Of a stretch of DNA of 64,000 bases, positions 33,961 to 44,050 are shown in pieces. The first letter of the stretch is position 1; every line of letters starts with the position of its first letter. The notes beneath the pieces are model-generated. The model saw only the letters and a program-made list of their open reading frames with translations. It searched no databases and was not told the origin of the DNA. Origin of the DNA: Ceratothoa steindachneri (lineage: Eukaryota; Arthropoda; Malacostraca; Isopoda; Cymothoidae); contig OZ018322.1 of NCBI GenBank assembly GCA_963969495.1, positions 160,046,848 to 160,110,847 on the forward strand, read 5' to 3'. The position numbers and the translations under genes were made by a program.

Positions 33961-35580
33961 TGTCCCCTAAACACAATAATGTTGTCAAACAAACTCACGC
34001 CATTAAATATTTACAACTGCACAGGCTTGACACGACAACTATGGAAACTCGAGGCTGACCTACAATACACCCAAATACACAACATTCATAGGGTTGCCAT
34101 GGCACGCAATTATCCAACAGCAATCGACTATCCCTTATCAACAGCTACATACGCGTAAGCAACAGCATCTAGTGGCGTTTTCCAGCAAGCAGGCAGATCA
34201 GCCGGACATTTCCATGCCTTTCCTTCCTTTCAGCCGCACCAATTCAATGCACCAATACACAAGATCAAGCTCAAGTCACACCGGTGTATAGCCACCGGCC
34301 TATCCCCTCTTCACGTTATTTCCGGAAGCTTCTTCTCAAATATTAGTTGATCTAGCCTATATAACCGGAGGTTTCCTGCTGGATATGCAGTACAGCACGC
34401 CCGCACACGAAGGCACATTACGTTCTCGAGTCGCATCCTTCATAGATTATTCTGGTGCCAACGGCTAGAATCTCTCCGACGTGGACATCGCCCCAGTCAA
34501 TTGGAAGCTCTTTACAACGGCCGTTATTACGTGAATTCGCGCCAGTAATCCTTCATCGAGAACCCTAAGGTAAAACCAGTCGTCCTTCATCAGCATCCTG
34601 CGGTAGAACCAGTAACTACCCCCAATCGAGAACCTCGAGGTAAAATATATTCCCTTGTTGAATCCTCGCCTCCCAGAGTTACCTCCCATTCGATGCTTAC
34701 CCCGTGCAAGACGTTGACGTTGCGGACCTCGTTATAATCTGGTATCCCCCGAACAAAATGTATTATTAACATTGCGACTTAATATAGACCCTTTTATGAC
34801 TCTGATCCGAGTCACGTAATTACCCTCTTTAATCCCTTGGACTTGCTGCTTTGCTGACACCTAATGTGTCCGTTATTTATTTGATAACGTATCTCACTTA
34901 ACCTTCTTTTGTCTAAATATTTAATATTTATTTTTTTGTTAAAACGTTATTTTGGTGACATCCTTTAAATAACTCTGGACGACTATCGGCCATAAATAAA
35001 CTTTAAGCCAATCCGCACTCACTTACTCCTGCATTCTCATTATCCCCTCCCTAACAGTCAGATCAAGCCATTAGCGTGTCATTACCCACTTATATATAGC
35101 GCATCCATAGGCTTAAGATTGGTCACCAGATTAACTTGTGAAGAGTAGATATCATAATGCATATGAATGATTTTATTAGCAGAATTATCTTTGAATCGTT
35201 CATAATCTCCAGCACAAAGGAGAGAAATGTAAATAATAGTCACGGTTGTTTTTTTTATTTTTAGATCCAGTACTTTCTTCCTCAAATCAAACTTATCAGA
35301 GGTCCTAAAAAATCTGACCATCTGATTTTATAGGGAAAACATTGATTTTTATAAATAAAGTGTCTCTCTATTTCATAAACCATTATGAGTTTGAAAATGT
35401 TATTAAGATAACGAAAGTACTAGCTCCAATCAATCTTTTCTGTTCCCTACGTGGTACAACCAAATATTTATACTTATTCACGTGTTACATCTCGTGACTT
35501 TTACTCATCAGTACATATAACTACATGCATTAGAAAGCACGCTAGAATATATTTATGTTCTCTATTTTATTAATATTTTT
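33961..35580. other. Unassigned stretch; composition changes from GC-moderate to AT-rich
   Basis: Short open frames at 33789-34058 and 34094-34291 carry no motif. A small minisatellite lies at 34542-34645. From about 34800 the DNA becomes strongly AT-rich, marking the change between the two halves of the window. Confidence 0.4.
34542..34645. repeat. Three-unit minisatellite (33-37 bp)
   Basis: Units start at 34542, 34576 and 34609, each beginning ccagt and ending ggta(a/g)aa. The unit lengths are 34, 33 and 37 bases. On the minus strand an open frame (34689-34465) reads through all three and gives about 11-residue repeats such as YWFYRRMLMKD and DWFYLRVLDEG. Start and stop of that frame have no other support. 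Confidence 0.7.
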
Positions 35581-35589
35581 CTTTTACTA

Positions 35590-37050
35590 GATTCCTTTCA
35601 AAGGATGAAATGCTAAATTATATAGCCGAAGTGGGAGACGAAGGACTGATCAGTCATAATGTTGTTCTATTGCCAGTTGATGATGTAAATAAAACTGCAG
35701 AGGATATTGGTGATGAAGATCAAGCCGGTAATGTAAGCAATTTATCAGGTAAGTAATTTTTAGCCCAAGCAGAATGAACTTTTTCCCAAATGATTCAGAG
35801 TTAGTCAATTTTGAACACAATGAAAGCCTCTTGTTTCCTCTTCAAGAGCTAAAACACATCAACGTAAATGGATAAAAAAAATCTCATTTCAAATTTATCC
35901 CCAGGATCGTTCTTGTCTCCAAGTGAATTTTCAGGATATCCCTTCAGACCCTGTTTCTTGCTTTGAGCTTTTTATTGACTAGGAAACGTAGAACTTTCTG
36001 ACTGAAATGAATGAATTACATGGTAGAATAGAAAAGGCAACCATGCTTTTAACATTTTTCTGTTGATCTAAAGTGATTTGCTGCCATTCTTAATTTATCA
36101 CGCTATGTAAGAGTACCCAGTTGACGTATGTTATGGGAGGTTGGTACAGAAAATCACAATTAAAATGTCGCACAAGCAATGAGGCGAAAGAGCTTTGAAT
36201 AAATAAAACCAAACATTCACTGCTAAAATTAGCACTATGCTTGATCTACTAAATTATAGGTATATAGCATATTCTTCATTGAAGCAAGAATGTCCATTGA
36301 TAAAAGCAAGCTGCTTATGGAAAGCAAGGAACAAAGCAGTTTTAAAATGGTAAACCAATCCGTTTTGGATATAAAATATGGTATATCGGGTAATCATTTG
36401 GTTATTTGATCCAATTTGATCCATACCAAGGTAAACAAGAAAAACCTCACCCTGAATTCCGATTAGGTTCCTCAACAATCTTGAATCTGGGCATAAAAAC
36501 TGCCAGCCGAGGTAAAATTAATTTTTTGGGCGGACAGATTTTCTCTTATATTCATTTAGTTGATGCAATGAACAAACGTGGAATATGAATCACAGGAAAT
36601 GTCATGAAATACCGATTAGAAAATTGTCCTATCAGAGAATCACCATAGAAAACACGGGTTATATGATTTTGTGACGGATTAGAAAATTAAATTTATTGTC
36701 AATTCCTGGCATGTCAATCGTCTTGTTTGGAGGATTAGTACTTGTGATCCTGTTTTTTACCTGCGGTGAAACGCAAGGTCTAGGCGTCGCTTTTATTCAA
36801 AGGAAGTAACGTTCAATTGTACCCCTTTAGGGCCATAAAATGACCCATATGACCATCGGACATATGGTTATTTACCAGGGAGATTTTAAATCTGCCAGTG
36901 GACTTAGCGTTGGCTGGAGCCATCTAGTAGCAGAAGCCTAATTTAACCATTTAGCAATCTTATCACAAAACGCCGCAGGTCTTTGGAAAGACTTCTTCTT
37001 GTTGCAATTGGAAGTTGCAATAAATAGATTTCAAGTGAAAAGATGCAAAT
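35590..37050 (+). mobile_element. piggyBac-like transposon relic 1
   Basis: The plus strand reads RFLSKDEMLNYIAEV and VLLPVDDVNKTAEDIGDEDQ (35592-35710), the acidic N-terminus of PGBD2/3-type transposases. MSIDKSKLL follows at 36292-36318, then FDPYQGKQEKP (36409) and FRLGSSTILNLGIKTAS. MNKRGI, ITGNVMKYRLENCPI and a fading C-terminal region to about 37050 complete it. No terminal inverted repeats were identified, so the edges are approximate. Confidence 0.72.
35592..36690 (+). pseudogene. piggyBac transposase pseudogene 1
   Basis: piggyBac transposases cut and paste with a DDD catalytic triad. Here the first Asp remains in SIDKS (usually SIDE). The second motif, normally FFDN.F.S, reads FLGGQIFSYIHLV, so that Asp is lost. 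The third (GGVD..D) cannot be found. The part between about 35780 and 36290 is unreadable. FDPYQGK and RLENCP are well kept, which makes the family call firm. Stops after KRGI and LSGK confirm it is dead. Confidence 0.72.
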
Positions 37051-37275
37051 TAAACAGCTCAATGCAATTGCATAATGCAACAAGTATATGGGGGGTGTTG
37101 ATAGGATGGACGAGAACATAGAAACCCTTATAATAGGGGATTGAATCAGAGAAGTGATGGTGGCCTGTGTTTTATTTTGGCTTAGAAAGTGCCATACAAA
37201 ATATTAAAGCAACAAGGAGTTAGACTTTCTTAACTTTCGAAGGTATTTTGTGCGGATATAGGTACAAAAACATGG

Positions 37276-37650
37276 CACTCCTGAAGAGGACCTTGGCAAT
37301 TTAACCAGTTAAAAAAGAATGTAGAACAACTCAAGGGTTTCAAATTTCGTTAGAATTGGACGAATAGTTTTGATAGTATTGCCAAATAATTCCCCGGCTA
37401 ATCTTGAGAGGACTTTAGCAATTATATCTTTCGAAAGAGAATGTAAGACAACATGTGGTATTCAAATTCTTGTTAGAATCGGCTAATATAGTTATTATTG
37501 CCATAACAAAATAATTCCCGGGTTATCCTTGGAAGGAGCTTGAAAATTATCTCATTCCAAAAGGAATGTGAAAAAACATAATGGTCTCAAATTTCGTTAG
37601 AATTGCCAGAAAAGTTATAATTTTATTACCAAAACAAAAAATCCAAAACG
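37276..37650. repeat. Three diverged tandem units of about 122-125 bp
   Basis: Units are marked by agga(c/g)(c/t)tt(g/a) at 37287, 37409 and 37534, and by caaatt(t/c)(c/t)(g/t)tagaat(t/c)gg in each. The last unit ends in cgacggaccgaccga just before the left LTR. I know similar widespread invertebrate repeats ending in gaccgaccgac words but cannot name this one. It is the sequence into which the LTR element inserted. Confidence 0.75.
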
Positions 37651-37670
37651 AGAACCGACGGACCGACCGA

Positions 37671-39016
37671 TGACAAACCGAGATAGTAAGTGGGTAATCC
37701 CAGTTCCACATTCTAGGCATATATTAGAATCTCGCAACAAGGTGAAGTGGAGGTTAAGTGTAGCCAATACACCTACCATAGCCACTTCCGGTCAATAAGA
37801 ATAACCCCAGTGCGTCCCTTTTGATCAGAATTAAGATAACGATCCCATGAGTGTGTTCTCACTCAGTGAAAGCAAATCATGGGTGGACTTTTGAAATATT
37901 GAGAATTAAGCCGAGTGGATTGCGTATTAAATTAATTGCCAAAGGATCGTCCAAATTGGTTAAACACACAGATACAAAAATAATCTTTAATATATATGAA
38001 GTTAAAATATAAAATAGCATATATAGGTATAAATAGGATTAATCTTTGCAATGAATAAGTAAGTCTATAAAATGTCTTAGAGATTACACTTGAATTCTAC
38101 GTACTAGGGTGCTTGCGTCTTAATTGCACCCGACAGAATGAATTGAATATTATTATGAAATTAAGCAGTGAATTAATTACCTGAAATAATCGAGATTATG
38201 GGCTCGGGATGGAAATTCTAGTTAACGGTTAAACTGGTGAAGTTAGTGGAAGGGATAATTCACTTTAACGATACCTTGGAGATCGAAAGTATTTGAAGGG
38301 GCCAGGGGAATGTCTTCTTCTTCCGAGAATGTTCACCCTTAGCCCGGTCGTCCGATGTTACCGAATAGTGGGTAATCCTAGACCGGTATCCTGATATAAT
38401 GATTCTAGGCCGGATCACGAATATGAGTCACTCTGTGACTACAATCTGAATTTCCCTCCACGAAGAGTTTGTTCCGATTACTGGTTCCTGGAGTGGTTAG
38501 CCAAAACTGATAACCTAGCTGCGTCAAAGGTAATCCGCAAAGGGAGGTCCTGTGTAACCTCTGACTCTGAAAGAGGTGGGGGTTCCGATAAGTTTGGTGC
38601 CTACAAGTACCGTGATGGCAACAACTATTTCTCCGTAGTTTTCTTTCTTGAAAAGGATGAACTGTTTCCTTTTGAGACTAGCTCTACACACAACGTCGAT
38701 CCAAGATCTTCTGCCTGACTCCAGGGAGAATTTTCCCTTTTATTTCTCTCATGAGCTAAAATAGAGAGAGAGCACCAAATTTTCATTAAATTCGTATCAC
38801 TGCGCGAACGAACTTTTGACTACTGCCAGACATGCGACATATTTCCCCCTGGCCGTGACCCAAGCTTTCTTCGTCTCGAACTGCGAGTTTATGACTACGC
38901 GAAAAGGGGTGGAGGGAATTCGAGGCGAAAGGTGAATTTTGAATACGGGAGAGACGCACAGCTTGTGTCGGAGTATTTCTGCGTGCACTAATGTACGTGG
39001 TATTTAGACTTCTACA
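37671..39016 (-). repeat. Left LTR (3' LTR of the element)
   Basis: About 1346 bp, aligned end to end with 42714-44050. It starts with tgacaaaccgag and ends in ttctaca, so it has TG..CA ends on the plus strand. In a stretch of about 238 aligned bases near its left end I counted about 27 differences from the other LTR by hand. The left edge is uncertain by about 16 bases because the first bases are poorly conserved. Confidence 0.88.
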
Positions 39017-39025
39017 TCCCTACCT
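39017..39025 (-). promoter_or_regulatory. Putative polypurine tract
   Basis: The minus strand reads AGGTAGGGA directly before the TGTAGA start of the 3' LTR. It is a short purine-rich tract in the place where plus-strand DNA synthesis starts, with one T interrupting it. Confidence 0.5.
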
Positions 39026-39449
39026 GTTTCGGAAGCCATTATTCTGACGTGAAACTAGGAATAATGTATACTTTTAACATTGGCTACACTAACAACACAA
39101 CAAAAAACAAAAAATACAAAATGGGAGGTCAGCGAATACAGGCGCAAGATAAAATAACTATGACTGTAAAAGAAAAACACGGATTACCGCTCATACACAG
39201 GAAACTCGTGAATAATTAAGAGCTGATGCCTAATACAAAAGAAATAAATGATTATATCCGATACATTAATCCGGATAGTATGATATACGACCCACATGCA
39301 AAAAAAAAAAACAATCAAAAATTAATCACGGCAGTTATAGAGCGCGTCATATTATCAACTTTACAAATATAACATGAATTAATTAGTGGGTGGACTCTAA
39401 ACCTTTATCCAAAACTTACATAGTTATAATACCGATTGTTTACAAAGAC

Positions 39450-39870
39450 TTATTGGGTTCGTCTACCGGGTTCCTAGAAAAACTATCTACGAGTACATTA
39501 AGGGATCTCTTTAGGTCTTGGATATCCTATTGATATTCGGATAATAACAGGGCCCAACGAGTGAGTCTTCCATCCTGACCCTTACAACTTTTTAAATAGG
39601 CTAGGGGTTTGTGATCCATTTCTATGGAGAACGGTCTATCTATTAATTACACGCTAGACCTTTGTATCCTAAACACGATAGCTAAAGCTTCTAGCTCCAC
39701 AGAGGCATACATCTTTTCCTGATCGGAAATTTTCTGACTTGCAAAAACACCGGGAACGGCACTTCTGCCTCGTATTGCAATAAGGCGCATCCAATTCAAA
39801 GATGAGATGTGGCTGTCCTAATCGAAATTTCTTCTCGGGATTAGGTAAGTGCTGGATAGGGGCAGTCACT
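39450..39870 (-). pseudogene. Gypsy RNase H
   Basis: The open frame 39869-39669 contains MTAPIQHLPNPEKKFRLGQ and IFELDAPYCNTRQK, the block that normally reads F.L.TDAS..G.GAVL. A shifted frame at about 39630-39580 gives FSIEMDHKPLAYLKS, the usual TDH.PL motif. GRLTRWALLL and SLNVLVDSFSRNP (about 39570-39470) end the domain (normally NVLADALSR). The link to integrase follows directly in complete elements, but here nothing integrase-like follows. Confidence 0.82.
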
Positions 39871-40059
39871 GATTTCTGTTTGAGTTTTTGATACTGGCAA
39901 TAGCCCTGTGGTTCCAGTTAATAGGGTCTGGAGATTTCTTTTTATGCAGATCATTTAAGGGAGAGGTGACGGACACGAAATGAAGGACAAAACGCCGATA
40001 GAAGGAAGTTGCTCCTAAAAAGGAACGTAGTTACTTCTTCGAGACTCAGGGTGGCATAT

Positions 40060-40660
40060 GGGTTATCGCTTAAATCTTATCCTTCTGGGGGATATACGAT
40101 TCTCGCCAATCTTGAACCCTAAATACGCAATAGAGCTATAACAAACATGGCACTTGGATGGCTTACTTGTTAAGCCGTGAGACCTCAGTCGGTCTAAGGT
40201 CAAGCAAAGACATGCGAGGTTTTCTTCCCCTGTACGCATGGCTACGTACACCTTGTCAACATAGAATGTGACGTTTACGAGCCCTTCTACATCTTTTCCC
40301 ATAATGCGGTTATAACTGCTACAAGTCCTAAAGGACCAAAAGGCGGCAGGGTGAAATGTTTGAAGCCTCTTTCAGTGGGAAATGCTGTAAATTTCCTCAC
40401 CTATGGTTCCAAGGGAATCTGGTAATTGACATTACACAGATTAAGTTCAGAGATATACGCGGCTCCTTCGAAGTAGTGCAGGTTCTGATCGATGATTGGA
40501 AGGGGTTCTGCGACAAATCCAGGGACGGAGTTCAGTTTCCGAAAGTCGACGCACATCTTAACGGGCCCGAGTTCGGGGTTCACCCCTAACTCGGGGGAGG
40601 GTTCTTCCTGGGGCAGCGGGGTAGAAGGGAGAGTGGGGAGCTGGTAGCTCCCGTCCATCT
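40060..40660 (-). pseudogene. Gypsy reverse transcriptase
   Basis: VKMCVDFRKLNSV with PLPIIDQNLHYFEGAAYISE and LNLCNVNYQIPLEP (40658-40401) are the standard first RT blocks; the catalytic Asp of LDL is replaced by Asn in LNL. The second frame (40302-40063) has VTFYVDKVYVA in place of (V)YLDD, then LDRLRSHGLTSKPSKCHV and IAYLGFKIGENRISP. Between them, about 100 bases with the PQG motif are frame-disrupted. The YVDK box means one catalytic Asp is missing. Confidence 0.85.
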
Positions 40661-41079
40661 GTCTTCTTCCTCGTCTTCTTTTTTATCTTTATTCTTCTTT
40701 CTTCGGCTTCTCTTTCTACCTGGAGGTCACCATTTCTGGCTTTTTCCCACAGGTGTTTGGAGTCAAGGGCAGTCATTTTTGGCCCTGGCGAACCCAGCGT
40801 TATTCGGCTTCTTGAACTCTGGACCACACGGGAATCTGAGCGGCACGAGGGGGCGGTTTTCTTGTTACGCCTGCGCTTGAGTGCTAACAGTTTGGGTAAT
40901 CTCGTTCGGGGAGAGTTGTCCGCTCTGTCCGACCAGCACTGCACAGAATTTCATCGGGGCCACGACTCCGTCAGTCCAACCAGTGAAATAGTGGCATTAT
41001 GCATGGCACCGGACGACAGGAAATCTGTTGACACGTCCCAAAATGTCGTGCACTAGCCCAAATTTAGGATGCTGGTGTT

Positions 41080-41160
41080 TTACGGGGGGAGTAGCTTGTC
41101 TGACACTACGATACATGTACAACCGGTGTCCCTAACTAAAGTGGACACTTTGCACCTATT
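41080..41160 (-). pseudogene. Gypsy aspartic protease core
   Basis: The minus strand reads VSTLVRDTGCTCIVVSDKLL. RDTGC replaces the usual DTGA/DSGA of retropepsins, a variant I know from this Gypsy group. Only the core is readable. Sequence from about 41050 to 40660 is hard to follow, although a 128-codon frame (40944-40558) covers part of the protease-RT interval with a basic, low-complexity protein. Confidence 0.7.
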
Positions 41161-41289
41161 AATCGAGCCAATTTCAAACTTGAGTCCACCAGGAGAACTC
41201 TTCTTGAATAAGAAGTTCACCTGGTAGTCCAGATTGCTCTGGAGAAAGGGTGGCATTCACTTGATGTATCTGCTGACTTGGGGGGGAGG

Positions 41290-42470
41290 GATATAACTTT
41301 GACTTTTGCGGACACTGGGATTTTATGTGACCCAGGGCTCCGTAAGAGTAACCTGTGATCGAAATACTCCTGAAAGTGTTGTTTGAGTGAGTGTCAAAAC
41401 CTGAGGTTTTCGGTCTTCTGGGGTCTCCTGAAATTTGTTCTTAGGCTTAAATGGGTGATCAACTTTTACACACTGAAAGGGTTTCTAATGTTAGTGTCTT
41501 CCGTACCCAAACTTGTTCTTGGGGGAAGGTAGGTTACCTTTTCTGCTTTTGTTCGGGTATAAATGATGGTTCAAAGTGCGAAGGTCCGCTCCATCGAGGC
41601 AATCCTTGAATGGGAGGGGCCTTCAGTCTTGAACGAAGGCTCTAATCTCTTGAGGGAGTGTACTTAGTAGTTGATCCTTTGAAATAAAGTCGATCAATGC
41701 TTCGTAATCTCTTCCGACTTTAGCTGAGTCAAGCCAGAATTGCAGATTCCTTTTCATGATGAATCCGAATTGTCTGTATATCTGTCCTGTTGGGAGTTTA
41801 GCTGATTTGAACTTCGATCTATAAAACTTGGGGTTATGGTTAATAGCAGATAAAAGGTTTGTTTTTAAGGTGGAATAATCGATTGTCGCCTCATGCGGCA
41901 ATGTGATAGAAATCTCTTTCAGGCGAGTAGATAGCAAGGGGAGAAGGCGACTTACTTCATCGGCTTCAATATCCCATCCATTTACTTCTAATATTTTTCA
42001 GAAATCTGTTAGGTACTTAATAATGTCCTCATTTTCACGATGGGGGAAGGTCGTTTGAGAGCAGGGCCTTGAGGTTGTTAACCCTGGGAACCATTTGAAC
42101 TTAGTTCCACATGGTCCCTTTTTAGTTCGCGTTCATGATGAATAATTCTTTCTCGTTCTTGGTGCTGTAGTTTTTGTTCTTCACTCTTTGCTTCGATTTG
42201 TGGTTATTCCCTTTCTAAATCTTCCTTCTGTTTTTTCTCTTCTTTCTTTGATTCAAGTTGTAAGTTTTCCCTTTCCAAATCTTCCTTCCATTTTCTTCTT
42301 TCCTCTTTTATTCTATTTCATTCATTTGTTCATTTGGACGTACTCAATGAGTTTCCGACCTTCCAGTCCGAATACTTGTCCTTGCTTGTGGAATATTTCT
42401 AACGATGTGGAAGCCACTTTATCGATCCAAAGATACAAGTATGCACTGAAAGAGTTGCTATAGCGTAACG
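41290..42470 (-). pseudogene. Gypsy Gag remnant (coiled coil, SCAN-like, zinc knuckle)
   Basis: The N-terminus reads SLEIFHKQGQVFGLEGRKLI (about 42400-42340), then a long Lys/Glu/Arg-rich coiled-coil region (KWKEDLERENLQLESKKEE) to about 42110. The open frame 41937-41623 holds a SCAN-like capsid segment: YSTLKTNLLSAI, NPKFYRSKFKSAKLPTGQIY, then LLSTLPQEIRAFVQD. Near 41340-41290 a knuckle reads GALGHIKSQCPQKSKLYP. This combination is typical of a Gypsy group in invertebrates whose Gag resembles vertebrate SCAN domains. Stops lie between segments. Confidence 0.75.
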
Positions 42471-42695
42471 TGCTTAAAGAAAAAAAATATTATAGTTACG
42501 TACCAAATCGTGGTAGACAAGAGATAACGATTAATAGAAAACAAAACAAGATTAGATAATCACCCTAACCTAACCTTTTTAGGGGAAGCCTAAAACGATA
42601 ATTGCTTTTAATGTTTGAGTATTTGGACTAATTTGGACGTTGGCAATTGTTTTGGTAAAGTTTTTAGATGTTTCTTTTAGTGATAACCACACACA

Positions 42696-42705
42696 CCTGA
42701 TACCA
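42696..42705 (-). promoter_or_regulatory. Putative primer binding site
   Basis: On the minus strand, TGGTATCAGG begins 8 bases inside the 5' LTR. Primer sites begin TGG because they pair with the CCA end of a tRNA. It resembles the TGGTATCAG start known from initiator-Met-primed elements, but the following bases do not settle which tRNA. Confidence 0.5.
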
Positions 42706-42713
42706 CTAATATA

Positions 42714-44050
42714 TGTCGAAGTTTAGTGAGTAAGTAATCCCAGTCCCACTTCCTAGGCATATATTATAATCTCACACCAAGGTGAAGTAGAGGTAAAGTG
42801 TAGCCAATACACCTACAGTAGCAACTTTCGGTGAATAAGAATAACCCCAGTGTGTCTCTTTTGATCAGAATTAAGTTAATGATCCCCTGAGTGTGTTCTC
42901 AATCAGTAAAAGCCAGTCATGGGCGGACTTATGAAATATTGAGAATTAAGCCGAGTGGATTGCGTATCAATTTCAAAGGATCATCCAAAATAGTTTAACA
43001 AACAGATACAAAAATAATCTTGAATATACATGAATTAGAAATATAAAACAGCGTATATAGGTATAAATAGGATTAATCTTTGCAATGAATAAGTAAGTCT
43101 ATATAATGTAGTGGAGATTACACTTGAATTCTACGTACTAGGGTGCTTGCGTCTTAATTGCACCCGACAGAATGAATTGAATATTATTATGGAATTAAGC
43201 AGTGAATTAATTACTTGAAATAATCGAGATTATGAGTTCGGGATGAAAATTCTAGTTAACAGTTAAACTGGTGAAGTTAGGGGAGGGGATACTTCACTTT
43301 AATGATACATTGCAGATCAAGAGTATTTGAAGGGTGAAGTAAAATGTCTTCTTCTTCCAGTGATGTTCACCCTTAGCCCGGTAGTACGATGTTACCGAAT
43401 AGTGGGTAATCCTAGACCGGTGTCCTAATATAATGATTCTAGGCCGGATCACGAATATGAGTCATTCTGTGACTCCAATCTGAATTCTTCTCCACGATAT
43501 GTTCGTTCCGATTACTGGTTCCTAGAGTGGTTAGCCAAAATGATTACTTAGCTGCCTCTAAGGTAATCCACAGAGGGAGGTCCTGTGTTACCTTTGACCC
43601 TGAAGGGAAGTGGATCTGTGAGAAGTTTGGTACTTACAAGTACCGTAAAGGCAACAACCAATTCTACGAAGGTTTCTTTCTTGCAACGGGCGAACTGTTT
43701 CCTTTGGGAGACTAGCTCCACACAGAACGTATGTACAAGATCTTCTGCCTGACTTCAAAGAGAATTTTCCCTTTTATTTCTCGCTTGAGTTACAATAGAG
43801 AGAGAGCACCCAATTCTCATAAAATCTGTTTTGCTGCGCGAACGACCTTTTGACTGCGGCCAGACATGCGGCATATTTACGCCTGGCCGCGACCTAAGCT
43901 TCCTTCGTCTCGAACTGCGAGTTTATGACTGCACGAAAAGGGGTGAAGGAGATTGGATGCGAAAGGCGAATTCAGACTAACGGAGGGACACGCAGCTGTG
44001 TCGGTGTATTTATGTATACACTAATGTTTGGATGTACCTAGACTCCTACA
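42714..44050 (-). repeat. Right LTR (5' LTR of the element)
   Basis: About 1337 bp, starting tgtcgaagtttag and ending tcctaca. In a live element it would hold the promoter and polyadenylation signals for the minus-strand transcript. A plus-strand open frame inside it (43527-43715) has a counterpart in the left LTR. Confidence 0.88.

Larger units (their letters stand above)
37671..44050 (-). mobile_element. Ty3/gypsy LTR retrotransposon, integrase-deleted
   Basis: Two long direct repeats bracket Gag, protease, RT and RNase H on the minus strand. After RNase H only about 430 bp remain before the 3' LTR, so the whole integrase is missing. Order on the minus strand: 5' LTR 44050-42714, primer site 42705-42696, Gag 42470-41290, protease about 41130, RT 40660-40060, RNase H 39870-39450, purine tract 39025-39017, 3' LTR 39016-37671. 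No convincing 4-5 bp target duplication is visible at the edges I chose. It is not an endogenous retrovirus in any sense I can support: no env is seen. Confidence 0.88.

Noticed and set aside
35735..35760. Perfect-looking splice donor (caggtaagt) after the acidic piggyBac N-terminus, suggesting an intron
   Set aside because: Reading straight through gives LSGK, a stop, then FLAQAE, which fits the known continuation of such transposases (NLSG.QL.A.AE). The donor is therefore most likely chance inside an unspliced pseudogene.
40757..41056. Plus-strand 99-codon frame within the gypsy element
   Set aside because: It is antisense to the protease-RT interval and has no motif.
42560..42580. Telomere-like aacctaacct word
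   Set aside because: Only two units, inside the gypsy element leader. This is not an array.
37671..44050. Possible endogenous retrovirus
   Set aside because: No envelope frame is present, and Gag, protease and RT match a Ty3/gypsy retrotransposon layout.
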